Shown here one piece after another: positions 1-8,783 of a DNA stretch of 64,000 nucleotides. A program made the translations under genes and the position numbers. Numbering within the stretch: the first letter of the stretch is position 1; the number at the start of each line of letters is the position of its first letter. The notes under the pieces were generated by a model that saw nothing but the letters and a program-made list of their open reading frames with translations, did no database searches and was not told the DNA's origin. The stretch comes from Methyloceanibacter methanicus (GTDB lineage: Bacteria; Pseudomonadota; Alphaproteobacteria; Rhizobiales; Methyloligellaceae). Where the stretch lies: positions 1 to 64,000 of the forward strand of contig NZ_LPWG01000010.1 of the NCBI RefSeq assembly GCF_001723285.1, given 5' to 3'.

Positions 1-287
1 GACCACGACGGTCCCGGTAGCCAGTCCGAGGCGGCGGCACCGCGAGACGCCGGGGCGCGGGCGCGGACCGCCGCGGCGTCGGCCGGGCCGGCGGCAGCAC
101 GGTCGGATCGCCGCGGCCGCGCGCTGGCGCGCGACATCGGGCGCGAAGCGCCGCGCAAGCGAGGACGCGCTTTGATCGGTGTTTGCCGCGGCGAGCCGGC
201 TTCCAAGCGGCGAAGCTCATTGAGCTGCTCCGCGAGCCGCAAGATCTCGTCCGGAAAGCCGTCTTGTTTCAACGCTGACTGTACCAC
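1..287 (-). CDS. hypothetical protein, partial (runs off left edge)
   Basis: An open minus-strand frame begins at a GTG (complement of 285-287) and runs to the window edge, giving about 95 residues. A strong Shine-Dalgarno, AAGGGAGG, lies at 293-300, five bases before the GTG, and is the main reason to believe the gene. The first 35 residues look helical and hydrophilic (motif LRLAEQLNELRRLE). The rest is Arg/Ala/Pro-rich and low in complexity. It lies 58 bp downstream of the TAXI binding-protein gene on the same strand, so it may be cotranscribed with it. I do not recognise a family; with only the N-terminus visible no function can be given. Confidence 0.5.
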   Translation of the reverse strand, partial: MVQSALKQDGFPDEILRLAEQLNELRRLEAGSPRQTPIKARPRLRGASRPMSRASARPRRSDRAAAGPADAAAVRARAPASRGAAASDWLPGPSW

Positions 288-345
288 GATGACCTCCCTT
301 GAAAGATGCCGGTCGCGCGCGGCGATCGGGCGTGTGCCGATTGGG

Positions 346-1461
346 TCAATTCGAGCGTGGCCTCGCTCCAGCCTTGAAGGCACGGAACAACTTTTCCTGG
401 TCCGCCTCCGAAACCGCGTCGGGGCTGACGACATCCCCCGCCTGGGTCAGGAAGGCCTTGAAGCTCGCCTGCTCGCGCGCCTCGGCGACCGCCTTGCTCC
501 TTGCGGTGTCGAGCCAGGCCTGCGCTTGCGGCGCGCGGCGCCAGTCTTCGAGCGTCGCGGCGAAATTCACTTCGCGCCATTTGGGATGGTGCGGCTGTTG
601 CTGGAGCGCGTCGAAGGTCGAGAAGAACTGCCCCACGAAGCGCTCGATCTTGGCCTGGTGGGCAGCATCCGCCTGATCGTTCAGCGCCACGAGTACGGTG
701 CAGATGGAAACGGTGTCGATGCGCTCCCCGTGCTCGATCAAGCCCGGGTAGTCGTCATGCGCTAGGGCCGATGGATAGGTGTCATCCTCGAGACCCTTGG
801 CGTAGGGGATCGGCAGGAGCGCCAGACCCGAATCCGGCCCGAGCCGCGTCAGGCCGGTGATCGGCGTCGTCCCGATCACGATCGTGGCGGCGATCTCGCC
901 CGACTTGAGTGCCACGATGGCGTCGGCCGTATCGAGATGGGCCTCCTCAACGTGTAGACCGAGAGCCTCGAACACGATCCGTGCGGCGATCTCCGTCCCG
1001 CTTCCGGCCGGCCCCACATTCACGGTCTTGCCGCTCAAGGACTGGACGCTCGCGTTGTCCGCGCGCGCCAAAAGGTGGAGGTCTTCATTGAAGAGCTTGG
1101 CCACATAGACGAGCCGGTCGCGGATGGGGCCGAGTTCTCCCGTCTCGGCGAAGTGGTTGAGCACCGTCGAATGGGTGATGCCCATGTCGACGCCGTCGAG
1201 GAACAGGACGTCTTTCAGCGTTTGGGCCGGGCCCCGGCCGATCATCGGCACCACGCGCAAAGAGGGACTGTCGTCCAGCACGGCCGCCATGTCGCGAACG
1301 ATGACCGCGTGGCCGTCGAACGGGCTTCCGGACATGACGGTCACGGTGGTTTCGGTCAGCGCATCGGATTCTTGCGTTGCGTCGCCGGCGCGACTGCTTG
1401 CGATCCCCGGCGGGGAGAGCAGGCACAATCCGGCCAGTCCAAGGACCATTGCGATCCGCAT
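346..1461 (-). CDS. TAXI family TRAP transporter solute-binding protein
   Basis: 371 residues. The preferred start is the ATG at 1461, preceded by GAGGGG; an upstream in-frame start at 1545 would add a non-signal-like leader. Residues 1-25 form a Sec signal peptide ending near SSRA. The mature protein has the NMT1/TAXI periplasmic-binding pattern: a ligand-loop region GRGPAQTLKDVLFLDGVDMG, a stretch on the lifetime of the bound state around VNVGPAGSGTEIAA, and a hinge near ATIVIGTTP. Family members bind a carboxylate or amino-acid-like ligand in the periplasm and deliver it to a TRAP membrane subunit. No DctQM/TAXI permease gene is visible here, so the partner is elsewhere or beyond the left edge. 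The substrate cannot be read from sequence. Confidence 0.8.
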   Translation of the reverse strand: MRIAMVLGLAGLCLLSPPGIASSRAGDATQESDALTETTVTVMSGSPFDGHAVIVRDMAAVLDDSPSLRVVPMIGRGPAQTLKDVLFLDGVDMGITHSTVLNHFAETGELGPIRDRLVYVAKLFNEDLHLLARADNASVQSLSGKTVNVGPAGSGTEIAARIVFEALGLHVEEAHLDTADAIVALKSGEIAATIVIGTTPITGLTRLGPDSGLALLPIPYAKGLEDDTYPSALAHDDYPGLIEHGERIDTVSICTVLVALNDQADAAHQAKIERFVGQFFSTFDALQQQPHHPKWREVNFAATLEDWRRAPQAQAWLDTARSKAVAEAREQASFKAFLTQAGDVVSPDAVSEADQEKLFRAFKAGARPRSN

Positions 1462-1770
1462 GACATACCCCTCATAGACACGTCCCCCGGACCGAATGGA
1501 AAGTGATGGATTCGCACCTGTCAAGTAAATAAAGTAAAATAACAAGTTAAAATCACCAAAGTGCCCGATATGTGGCGGGCTTCGGCAAACTTAGTCAGCA
1601 ATGAGGCGGAATAGTTCAAGTATAGACCAACGTATACAGACACAGAACTTAGAAATTCTGCGTTGCCAGCTTGGCCATCCGTGTAAGGCACGCGAAATCG
1701 CGCCCGCGGCGCGGGGTGCCGCATCCATAACGCGGGGGGCGGCGATTTGGTTTCGTCCGAAAGAGCGCGC
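1462..1770. other. intergenic region between lepA and the TAXI gene
   Basis: 309 bp without a credible gene. It is the leader of the minus-strand TAXI gene and the trailer of lepA. Positions about 1515-1660 are clearly AT-richer than the surroundings, as expected for a promoter region. I see no convincing hairpin terminator or known RNA. Confidence 0.5.
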
Positions 1771-3582
1771 CTAATCCGCGTCCATCTTGAGGGCAGCGAT
1801 GAAGGCTTCCTGGGGGATGTCGACCTTGCCGAAGCTGCGCATCTTCTTCTTACCCGCCTTCTGCTTCTCGAGCAGCTTGCGCTTGCGGGTGATGTCGCCG
1901 CCATAGCATTTGGCGGTCACGTCCTTGCGCAGGGCACTGATGGTCTCGCGCGCGATGACCTTGCCGCCTATCGCCGCCTGGATCGGGATCTTGAACATGT
2001 GCCGCGGGATCAGGTCCTTCAGCTTCTCGACCATGGCACGCCCGCGCGCCTCGGCGCGGGCTCGGTGCACGATGACAGACAGCGCGTCGACGGGCTCCGC
2101 GTTCACCAGCATCGACATCTTCACGAGGTCGCCGGGCTCGTAGTCGGTGATGTGATAGTCGAAGGAGGCATAGCCGCGCGTGACCGATTTCAGCCGGTCG
2201 TAGAAATCGAACACCACCTCGTTGAGCGGCAGGTCGTAGACGATCATCGCGCGGGAGCCCGCATAGGTGAGGGTCTTCTGCCGCCCGCGTCGGTCTTCGC
2301 AGAGCTTCAGCACCGCGCCGAGATGCTCGTCCGGCACGAGGATGTTTGCCTCGATCCAGGGTTCCTCGATGCGCTCGATCTTCTGGGGCTCGGGCATGTC
2401 GGCCGGATTGTGCAGCTCGACCATCGTGCCGTCGGTCAGGTACACCTGGTAGACGACCGACGGCGCCGTGGCGATGAGATCGATATTGAATTCGCGCTCG
2501 AGCCGTTCACGGATGATCTCCAGATGTAAGAGGCCGAGAAAGCCGCAACGGAAGCCGAAGCCGAGCGCGGCGGAGGTCTCCATCTCGTACTCGAAGCTCG
2601 CATCGTTCAGCCGCAGCTTGCCGACCGCTTCGCGCAAATCCTCGAAGTCGCCGGAGTCCACGGGAAACAACCCGCAGAACACGACCGGCTGGGCCGGCTG
2701 GAACCCGGGAAGCGGTTCCGTGGCCGGCCGCTTCTCGTCCGTCACGGTGTCGCCCACGCGCGTATCGGCCACCTCCTTGATGGCGGCGGTGAAGAAGCCG
2801 ATCTCGCCGGGGCCGAGCGCGTCGCGCATCTCCTGTTTCGGGCGGAAGATGCCGCAGCGGTCGACCTGATAGCCTGCGCCCGTCGACATCAGCCGGATGC
2901 GTTGGCCCTTGCGCAGCGTCCCGTCGATAATGCGGACGAGAACGACCACGCCGAGATAGGCGTCGTACCAGCTGTCCACGAGCATGGCCTTGAGCGGCGC
3001 GTCCGGGTTGCCTTGCGGCGGCGGCAGGCGGGTCACGATCGCCTCCAGGACGTCCTCCACGCCGAGGCCGGTCTTGGCGGAAATCTCGACCGCGTCGGAT
3101 GCGTCGAGACCGATCACGTCCTCGATCTGTTCCCGCACGCGCTCGGGCTCCGCCGCCGGCAAATCGATCTTGTTCAGCACCGGGACGACCTCGTGATCGT
3201 TCTCCAGGGCCTGGTACACGTTGGCGAGCGTTTGCGCCTCCACGCCCTGGGTCGCGTCGACGACGAGGAGCGAGCCCTCGCACGCGGCAAGCGACCGGTT
3301 CACCTCGTAGGCGAAGTCCACATGCCCCGGCGTGTCGATCAGGTTCAGCTCGTAAAGCTGGCCGTCCTTCGCCCGGTAGTCGAGGCGCACGGTCTGGGCC
3401 TTGATGGTGATGCCGCGCTCGCGCTCGATGTCCATGGAATCGAGCACCTGCTCTTTCATCTCCCGTTCCGTCAGCCCGCCGCAGAGCTGAATCAGCCGGT
3501 CGGCCAGGGTCGACTTGCCATGGTCGATATGGGCGATGATCGAGAAGTTGCGGATGTGGGAAAGCGGTGTCGCCGAACTCAT
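1771..3582 (-). CDS. lepA: elongation factor 4 (LepA)
   Basis: 603 residues, the normal LepA length. A translational GTPase that acts on ribosomes and can promote back-translocation. Visible motifs: P-loop AHIDHGKST (residues 17-25), switch I region [11 protein letters not shown]3 DTPGHVDF, G4 NKIDLP, G5 SAKTG, then domain II, and the LepA-specific C-terminal domain ending in [17 protein letters not shown]. The start [16 protein letters not shown] matches homologues. Longer antisense open frames over this gene are shadows. It is separated from the divergent small-protein gene at 3829 by about 245 bp that must hold both promoters. Confidence 0.98.
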   Translation of the reverse strand: MSSATPLSHIRNFSIIAHIDHGKSTLADRLIQLCGGLTEREMKEQVLDSMDIERERGITIKAQTVRLDYRAKDGQLYELNLIDTPGHVDFAYEVNRSLAACEGSLLVVDATQGVEAQTLANVYQALENDHEVVPVLNKIDLPAAEPERVREQIEDVIGLDASDAVEISAKTGLGVEDVLEAIVTRLPPPQGNPDAPLKAMLVDSWYDAYLGVVVLVRIIDGTLRKGQRIRLMSTGAGYQVDRCGIFRPKQEMRDALGPGEIGFFTAAIKEVADTRVGDTVTDEKRPATEPLPGFQPAQPVVFCGLFPVDSGDFEDLREAVGKLRLNDASFEYEMETSAALGFGFRCGFLGLLHLEIIRERLEREFNIDLIATAPSVVYQVYLTDGTMVELHNPADMPEPQKIERIEEPWIEANILVPDEHLGAVLKLCEDRRGRQKTLTYAGSRAMIVYDLPLNEVVFDFYDRLKSVTRGYASFDYHITDYEPGDLVKMSMLVNAEPVDALSVIVHRARAEARGRAMVEKLKDLIPRHMFKIPIQAAIGGKVIARETISALRKDVTAKCYGGDITRKRKLLEKQKAGKKKMRSFGKVDIPQEAFIAALKMDAD

Positions 3583-3828
3583 GGGCGGCTAGGTAGGGGT
3601 GCAAACCGCCAAAGGTCAAGCTGGGAGTGCGGCCCTGTCCCGCAAGGGAAAACTTTGGCCAAATCGTGCCCCCGGCTGCCGCAATTTCGCAGTTGTCAGC
3701 GACTATAAAACGCCCGATAGGAAGTGCTCTTCCGATCGTAGAGGATTCGGCCGATTCGCGGATGCACCGAAGCCTCGCGTCCAACCCTTGGTCTCGGATC
3801 TCGAGACTCCCTCTAAGGATCAAAATCG

Positions 3829-4056
3829 ATGAAAAAGAACGTGGTTCTCGCAGCCGCTGCTGCTGCTCTGATCGCCGGTGCCACCCTTGCGTCCCCGGTT
3901 CAGGCTGCCAGCACGTGCGCTGAAATGGCCAAGGCCAAGGCCAGCAACATCAAGGAGCGCGTTCAGATGAAGCGCGAATGCAAGAAGTCGATGAAGTCGG
4001 CCAAGGCCGAGGGCGGCAAGCTCTCCAAGCTCAACTTCTTGAAGGACCGCTCGTAA
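3829..4056 (+). CDS. small exported Lys-rich protein, unknown function
   Basis: 75 residues starting at ATG 3829 with AAGGA ten bases upstream. Residues 1-26 are a clear Sec signal peptide (Ala-rich core, cleavage after VQA). The mature part of about 49 residues has two cysteines (STCAEM and RECKKS) and is strongly basic. It is followed at once by an intrinsic terminator (4100-4130), so it is a monocistronic, probably well expressed gene. I do not recognise a family. The next gene, at 4187, has the same design (signal peptide, two Cys, basic mature part), and the two may be distant relatives. Confidence 0.75.
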   Translation: MKKNVVLAAAAAALIAGATLASPVQAASTCAEMAKAKASNIKERVQMKRECKKSMKSAKAEGGKLSKLNFLKDRS

Positions 4057-4099
4057 GCGCGCAACGCGACTTCACGTCATCCGACAACCGAAATGCACG

Positions 4100-4130
4100 A
4101 AAGGGGCTCATTGGGGCCCCTTTCTTTTGC
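4100..4130 (+). terminator. intrinsic terminator after small exported gene
   Basis: AAAGGGGC at 4100-4107 pairs with GCCCCTTT at 4116-4123 (8 bp, 8-nt loop) and is followed by a T-rich tract (TTTCTTTT). It lies 44 bp past the stop of the gene at 3829-4056. Confidence 0.85.
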
Positions 4131-4186
4131 CATCTAGGCCGGGACCGAGGTGCCGGGTCCGAAACCCACGAAGGAGGAGAAATACG

Positions 4187-4432
4187 ATGAAGAAACTCGT
4201 TCTGTTCTCGATGGCCGCCGCGATGATCGCGGGCGCCGCAACGCTCGTCACGGCGCCGGCCCCGGCAAGTGCCCGCCCCAGCTGCGGCGACCGCGCGGAC
4301 TGGCTGTACCCCTACGACAAGCGTGCGCGCAAGGCCTACAAGCGGGCCTGCAAGGACCGGCGCGAGGCTTGGGAGGACAACCGCAAGGCGTGGAAGAAGG
4401 CCCGCAAGCGCCGCATCTGGCTCGACTACTAG
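4187..4432 (+). CDS. small exported highly charged protein, unknown function
   Basis: 81 residues. The start at ATG 4187 is fixed by a full AAGGAGGA at 4171-4178. Residues 1-29 are a Sec signal peptide (MKKLVLFSMAAAMIAG; cleavage after ASA). The mature part has two Cys and a long run of Arg, Lys, Trp and Glu, including KAYKRACKDRREAWED and KAWKKARKRR, which would form an amphipathic basic helix. It sits between two intrinsic terminators (4100-4130 and 4457-4490), so it has its own promoter in the short gap at 4131-4170. No family recognised; the gene architecture is like the preceding one. Confidence 0.8.
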   Translation: MKKLVLFSMAAAMIAGAATLVTAPAPASARPSCGDRADWLYPYDKRARKAYKRACKDRREAWEDNRKAWKKARKRRIWLDY

Positions 4433-4456
4433 CCGTGAGGCCGTAGCGGTTTGAAA

Positions 4457-4490
4457 AAGGGGCGTCGTGCCATGCGCGAGCGCCCCTTCT
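4457..4490. terminator. bidirectional intrinsic terminator
   Basis: AAGGGGCG at 4457-4464 pairs with CGCCCCTT at 4481-4488. The plus strand continues TTCTT and the minus strand continues TTTTT, so it can serve both the 4187 gene and the convergent msrA, whose stop is at 4496. Confidence 0.8.
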
Positions 4491-4495
4491 TCGTG

Positions 4496-5107
4496 TCAGC
4501 TGGACTTGTCGCCCCAGATTTCCGACAGGCGCTGGGCGCGGCCGCAATTCCATTTGTAGTACTTGTAGCTCACCGGATTCTTGGTGTGGTAGTCCTGGTG
4601 GTACTCCTCGGCGGCGGTGAACGTGCTGGTGGGACGGATGTCGGTCGCGACGTCCTTGCTGAAGCGCTTCGCGATGTCCTGCTTCGTCTGCTCGGCGAGC
4701 GCCTTTTCCGTATCGTCCGAAACGAACACAACCGTCCGGTAGGCGGGCCCCTTGTCGCAGAACTGCCCGGTCGCATCGAACGGGTCGATATTGTGCCAGA
4801 AATTGTCCAGCAGCTCCGCGTAGCTCACCTTTGATGGATCGTAGGTGACCTTGAGCGCTTCCACATGTCCTTCGTGGTTGCCATAGGTCGGGTTGGGTAA
4901 GTCGCCGCCCGCATAGCCCGAGACCGTTTCGGTCACGCCCTCGACCTTGTCGAACGCATCTTCCACGCACCAGAAACAGCCTCCGGCGAAGATGGCCGTC
5001 TTGGTCGCGGCCGCGTCTTCTGCCTCGGCGGTTTGGCAGTTCATGGCGAACACGCACAGTGCCAGAAAGGCGCCGGTCAGCGTGGCGCAAATCCATCGCG
5101 CGATCAT
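4496..5107 (-). CDS. msrA: peptide-methionine (S)-S-oxide reductase, exported
   Basis: 203 residues from the ATG at 5107, chosen because GGAGA lies six bases upstream; an ATG five codons earlier lacks this. MsrA reduces methionine-S-sulfoxide in oxidised proteins. The catalytic motif GGCFWCVE (nucleophilic Cys about residue 44) and the downstream HTKNPVSYKYYKWNCGR region are present. Residues 1-30 are hydrophobic and Ala-ended (CQTAEAED), a Sec signal peptide, so the enzyme should work in the periplasm rather than the cytoplasm. There is a Cys near the cleavage zone (AMNCQ), but it does not make a good lipobox. It converges with the 4187 gene on a shared terminator. Confidence 0.95.
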   Translation of the reverse strand: MIARWICATLTGAFLALCVFAMNCQTAEAEDAAATKTAIFAGGCFWCVEDAFDKVEGVTETVSGYAGGDLPNPTYGNHEGHVEALKVTYDPSKVSYAELLDNFWHNIDPFDATGQFCDKGPAYRTVVFVSDDTEKALAEQTKQDIAKRFSKDVATDIRPTSTFTAAEEYHQDYHTKNPVSYKYYKWNCGRAQRLSEIWGDKSS

Positions 5108-5261
5108 GGAACGTCTCCACATTGTTGTCTGTCTCAGACGATAAGGAGTCGGCCCCCATGGCGATAGAGGCTCTCGCGGTTGTGTGATTGGAAGTGATGC
5201 GGCCGCGCCTCGTCGCGCATAACGTATTGGAACTCCTGTTTGAACCGGGGTATTGAGAGGC

Positions 5262-6926
5262 ATGCAGCAGCCTGAGATGTTGTCCCTTGCGCGCGCGGCC
5301 ATGCGTCCCGCCTACGATGTCGTTGTGGTCGGGTCCGGCTATGGCGGCGGCATCGCCGCCTCCCGGCTCTCTCGCGCGGGCCAACGGGTCTGCGTACTGG
5401 AGCGCGGCCGCGAGGTGCCGGTCGGCGCGTTTCCGTCGCGCATGCCGGAGCTGCGCCGCGAGCTCCAGGTCCACAGTGGCAAGAAGCGCTCAGGCCCCGG
5501 CACGGGGCTTTACGACGTACGCCTTGGATCGGACATCAACGTGGTTGTCGGTTGCGGCCTCGGCGGCGGCTCGCTGATCAACGCGGGCGTCGCCTTGCGT
5601 CCCGACGCGCGGGTGTTTGCCCATGCGGCCTGGCCCGATGCCATCCGAACGGACGGGCTCCTGGATCTCGGCTTCGAGCGGGCCGCTGCGATGCTGCGCC
5701 CGACGCGCCATGCGGACGCGCCCGCGCTTACCAAGTACCGCGCGTTGGAAGCGGCGAGCGGCGTCTTCGGCAAGGCGCCGGTCACGGCCCCCGTCACGGT
5801 CAGTTTCGACGCAGTGGTGAACCCCGCCGGGATCGCCCAAGCGGCCTGCACGCTGTGCGGCGATTGCTGCTCGGGCTGCAATGTCGGGGCCAAGAACTCC
5901 ATCGCGGTCACCTATCTCGCCGATGCCAAGCGCCATGGCGCGGAGATATTCACCGAGCTTGCCGTCAGCCATGTGGAGAGACTGAGCGGGGGCTGGCGGG
6001 TGCATTTCGCAGCCACGGCCGATGCGTCCGAGACGGCGTCCGTGGACGCCAAGACCGTGTTCCTCGGCGCGGGCACGCTGGGCTCCACCGAGATCCTCCT
6101 GCGCTCGCGCGAGCGCGGCCTCAAGGCTTCGGACCGGCTGGGGCACGGCTTCTCCGCCAATGGCGACATCATCGCCTTTGCACTCGGGGGTAGGAACCGC
6201 GCCAATGCGGTCGGCGTCGGCGAGCCGCCGAAGTTCACGGACGATCCTGTCGGCGCCTGCGTGGCGGGCCAGATCGAATTGCCGGACGCGGACGATCTCA
6301 ATGCCAGCATGATCATTCAGGAAGGCACAATGCCGTCCTCGGTCGCCCCGCTCCTGCCGGTGTTCTTCATCGCCGGCGGACGGCTCCTGGGCGCGGCCCA
6401 GAGCCTGATCAAGGGTGTCTACAAGGGACCGCTCGCGCATCTGCAGAGCTTCTTCGTCGTATCGCATGACGAGGCGCTCGGCCGCCTCGTGCTGCGCGAC
6501 GATGCCGTGGCGGTCGACTGGCCGGACGTCGCCCGACAGGAGGTGTACGCCCGCGTCGACGATGCCTTGACCAGGGCCGCGGAAGCCGTCGGCGGGCGCT
6601 ACATCAAGAACCCGCTGGCCGCGACCAATATGGGCGCGCGGCCGGCGACGGCGCATCCGCTCGGTGGCTGCGGTATGGGCGAGACGGCCGAGACCGGCAC
6701 GGTCGATCACAAGTGCCAGGTCTTTGCCGGACCCACCGGCGCGGAGACCCATGCGGGGCTCTATGTCTGCGATGGGTCCGTCATGCCGCGGTCGCTGGGC
6801 TGCAACCCACTTCTGACCATCAGTGCCCTGGCCGAACGGGCAATGGTTCACTTTGCCCGCGATCATCATCTAGGATTCGATACCGAACCGATTCGGACGG
6901 ACGCCGAACTCGAACCCACCGCTTGA
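5262..6926 (+). CDS. GMC-type FAD oxidoreductase, cholesterol-oxidase-like group
   Basis: About 554 residues. The ATG at 5262 is preferred; an in-frame TTG at 5253 is possible. An FAD-binding Rossmann motif GSGYGGG occupies residues 24-30, with the family signatures VVGCGLGGGSLINAG, HPLGGCGMG and CNPLLTISALAERA. The middle contains a Cys-rich insert, CTLCGDCCSGCNVGAKNS, found in the subset of GMC proteins related to mycobacterial ChoD. The family oxidises alcohols with FAD as cofactor; the substrate here is unknown, and a sterol is not implied by sequence alone. A capA-like gene follows 27 bp later on the same strand. Confidence 0.88.
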   Translation: MQQPEMLSLARAAMRPAYDVVVVGSGYGGGIAASRLSRAGQRVCVLERGREVPVGAFPSRMPELRRELQVHSGKKRSGPGTGLYDVRLGSDINVVVGCGLGGGSLINAGVALRPDARVFAHAAWPDAIRTDGLLDLGFERAAAMLRPTRHADAPALTKYRALEAASGVFGKAPVTAPVTVSFDAVVNPAGIAQAACTLCGDCCSGCNVGAKNSIAVTYLADAKRHGAEIFTELAVSHVERLSGGWRVHFAATADASETASVDAKTVFLGAGTLGSTEILLRSRERGLKASDRLGHGFSANGDIIAFALGGRNRANAVGVGEPPKFTDDPVGACVAGQIELPDADDLNASMIIQEGTMPSSVAPLLPVFFIAGGRLLGAAQSLIKGVYKGPLAHLQSFFVVSHDEALGRLVLRDDAVAVDWPDVARQEVYARVDDALTRAAEAVGGRYIKNPLAATNMGARPATAHPLGGCGMGETAETGTVDHKCQVFAGPTGAETHAGLYVCDGSVMPRSLGCNPLLTISALAERAMVHFARDHHLGFDTEPIRTDAELEPTA

Positions 6927-6953
6927 AGGCCCCGCTCTAGGGTCAAGAGGCTC

Positions 6954-8392
6954 ATGCGCTTAGCGAGACTTGTTTGCGCCACAGCCGTGTTCCTGGCAGC
7001 GCCCGGACCCGCGGATCGCGCGCAAGCCGGGATGCGGATCGTCCCTTGCGGGAACGCCGAGTACACGGCGGCGATCGGCGGCGCGCCGCCCCTGGCCCGG
7101 GGGTCCGGAGCCGAGGGGCCGTCGCAGCTGACGCTCGTGCTGGCGGGCGACACGGGCTTCAACCCGAAAGGCGCGCCCGTCGATGCGCGCGGCTTCACGA
7201 GAACCGCCAGTCGCTCACCTTCGCGGAGAGCTTGAGCGGCGTCGCGGACGAATTGGACGGCGATCTTGCCTTTCTCAATCTCGAAACGGTCGTGACCGAC
7301 CGCAACGATCTGCCGCCGGACATGAAAGGGCAGACCTCGCCCTATAATTTTCGCAGTCACCCCGCCGGACTCGACGCGCTTGTCGGCGCGGGCTTCAACC
7401 TGTTCTCCCTCGCCAACAACCATTCCATGGATTACGGCCCGAAGGGCGCCGAGGAAACGCTGTACCACATGGCCGTGGCGGGGGCCGCGCGCCCGGATGG
7501 CAAGGCGATCGCCTATGCGGGACTGGGGGCCGACTTCGAGGAAGCCACGCGGCCCGGCTGCCTGGAACTGGGCGGCATGAAACTCGGCTTCGCGGCGACG
7601 GGGATCGTGACGGGCCAGCGGGACGAGCACCGGGCGGGGAATAACAAGCCAGGCCAGGCGGCCTATCGCCGGCGCGGGGACTTCGAAATCGTGGTCAACC
7701 GTCTACGCGAGGTCCCGGCCGACTATCGCATCCTGTCCATTCACTACGGGCTCGAGGGGCGCGTCGTTCCCGACAAGCGCCAGCTCGACGATTGGCGCGC
7801 CTTCGCCGCGCGCGAGAAGGGCATCGATCTCATCGTCGGCCACCATCCGCACGTGGCGCAGGGGGTCGAGCGGGTCGGCAGCTCGCTCATCTTCTACGGC
7901 CTCGGCAATTTCCTGCATCCGGGCACCGCCGAGATGAAACGCTTCGGGATGTGCCGCGACTATGGGCTCATGGCGAAGGTCCATCTGACCAAGGTGCATC
8001 TCGCCAAGGCCGGCCCGAAATGGACCGTCGGCGCGATCGAAGCGATCCCGATCACCAACACCCATGTCCGCCCCCAACGGTTCTCGCCCCAAGACGGCGC
8101 GCGGCGCATCTTCGCCTTGAATTATCTGGGCGCGCGGCTCGGAGATAGTCCGGGTGCGGAAGGCCTTCGCTTCACGCCGCGCGGCGACGGCACCGGGCTC
8201 TACTGCGCACCTGGCGCGGAGTCGCTTGGCGGCAGGATCGGGGCGCTGTGCCGGGCATGGACTCCCGCACCGCCGGTTCCAGCACAGCTGTCCGCGCAAC
8301 TCGCCAGCGCCTGCGCCGACAAGCCCTTCTACGGCGCAGGCCGCAAGAAGAAGCGCAACACCAATTCGATTTTCGGGTTCGGGCAGTTCTAG
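6954..8392 (+). CDS. CapA/PGA-synthesis-type metallophosphoesterase, frameshifted
   Basis: The ATG at 6954 starts a signal peptide and then the first metal-binding segment LVLAGDTGFN. The frame breaks near 7196-7201, and the rest (FLNLETVVT, FSLANNHSMDYG, VGHHPHVAQGVE, IFYGLGNFL) continues in another frame to 8392. The span is 1439 nt, one short of a multiple of three, as expected for a single missing base. The motifs GDTGF, NLE, NNH and GHHPH are those of the CapA family of calcineurin-like hydrolases linked to poly-gamma-glutamate or capsule metabolism. A C-terminal Cys-containing extension of about 80 residues is unusual. It could be a true pseudogene, but many essential genes here have the same kind of slip. 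Confidence 0.8.
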
Positions 8393-8429
8393 GGCCAACG
8401 CGCCTCTATTGCCGACGCGGTTTGGCGGG

Positions 8430-8457
8430 AAAACGAGGGCCACGAGCGTGGCCCTCG
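8430..8457 (-). terminator. intrinsic terminator for small basic gene
   Basis: A perfect 11-bp inverted repeat, CGAGGGCCACG (8434-8444) and CGTGGCCCTCG (8447-8457), is followed on the minus strand by TTTT. It lies 25 bp beyond the stop of the gene at 8482-8640. Confidence 0.8.
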
Positions 8458-8481
8458 AGAGAGATCAAATGAGAGTTGGGA

Positions 8482-8640
8482 CTATTTTTTCCGCGCACGG
8501 CCGGCCTTGGCGGGGCCTTGTCCGGCTTTGGCCATGCTTCCCACCGTGGGAGTGCTGGAACGGCTCTTGGTCTTTTTGACTGGGGTGACACGGCCGGTTT
8601 TGGCACCGCCGCCAGCTGCACTTGCTTTGCCCTTTGGCAT
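8482..8640 (-). CDS. small Lys/Ala-rich basic protein, unknown function
   Basis: 52 residues from the ATG at 8640, with GGAG nine bases upstream. The protein starts MPKGKASAAGGG and ends KAGRARKK, is composed mostly of Lys, Ala, Gly, Ser, Thr and Pro, and has no hydrophobic core. It resembles short disordered nucleic-acid-binding or histone-H1-like tails, but that is only a composition argument. The dedicated terminator at 8430-8457 and the ribosome site support a real gene. No family recognised. Confidence 0.65.
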   Translation of the reverse strand: MPKGKASAAGGGAKTGRVTPVKKTKSRSSTPTVGSMAKAGQGPAKAGRARKK

Positions 8641-8783
8641 TTGAGTTTCTCCATGAGAGATGCACCACGATCGGTGCATCGACTCGAAAAATTGATCCGA
8701 ATCCGCGGGGAACGCAAGGGGAACATGCGGGGCGGAAACCACTGCAACTTCAATTGGTTGGCGAGTGGCTGCCGGAAAAGGGC

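Noticed and set aside
4496-5107. Lipoprotein signal on MsrA
   Set aside because: The Cys near the cleavage zone is preceded by AMN, not a lipobox, while a normal signal-peptidase site follows (AEA).
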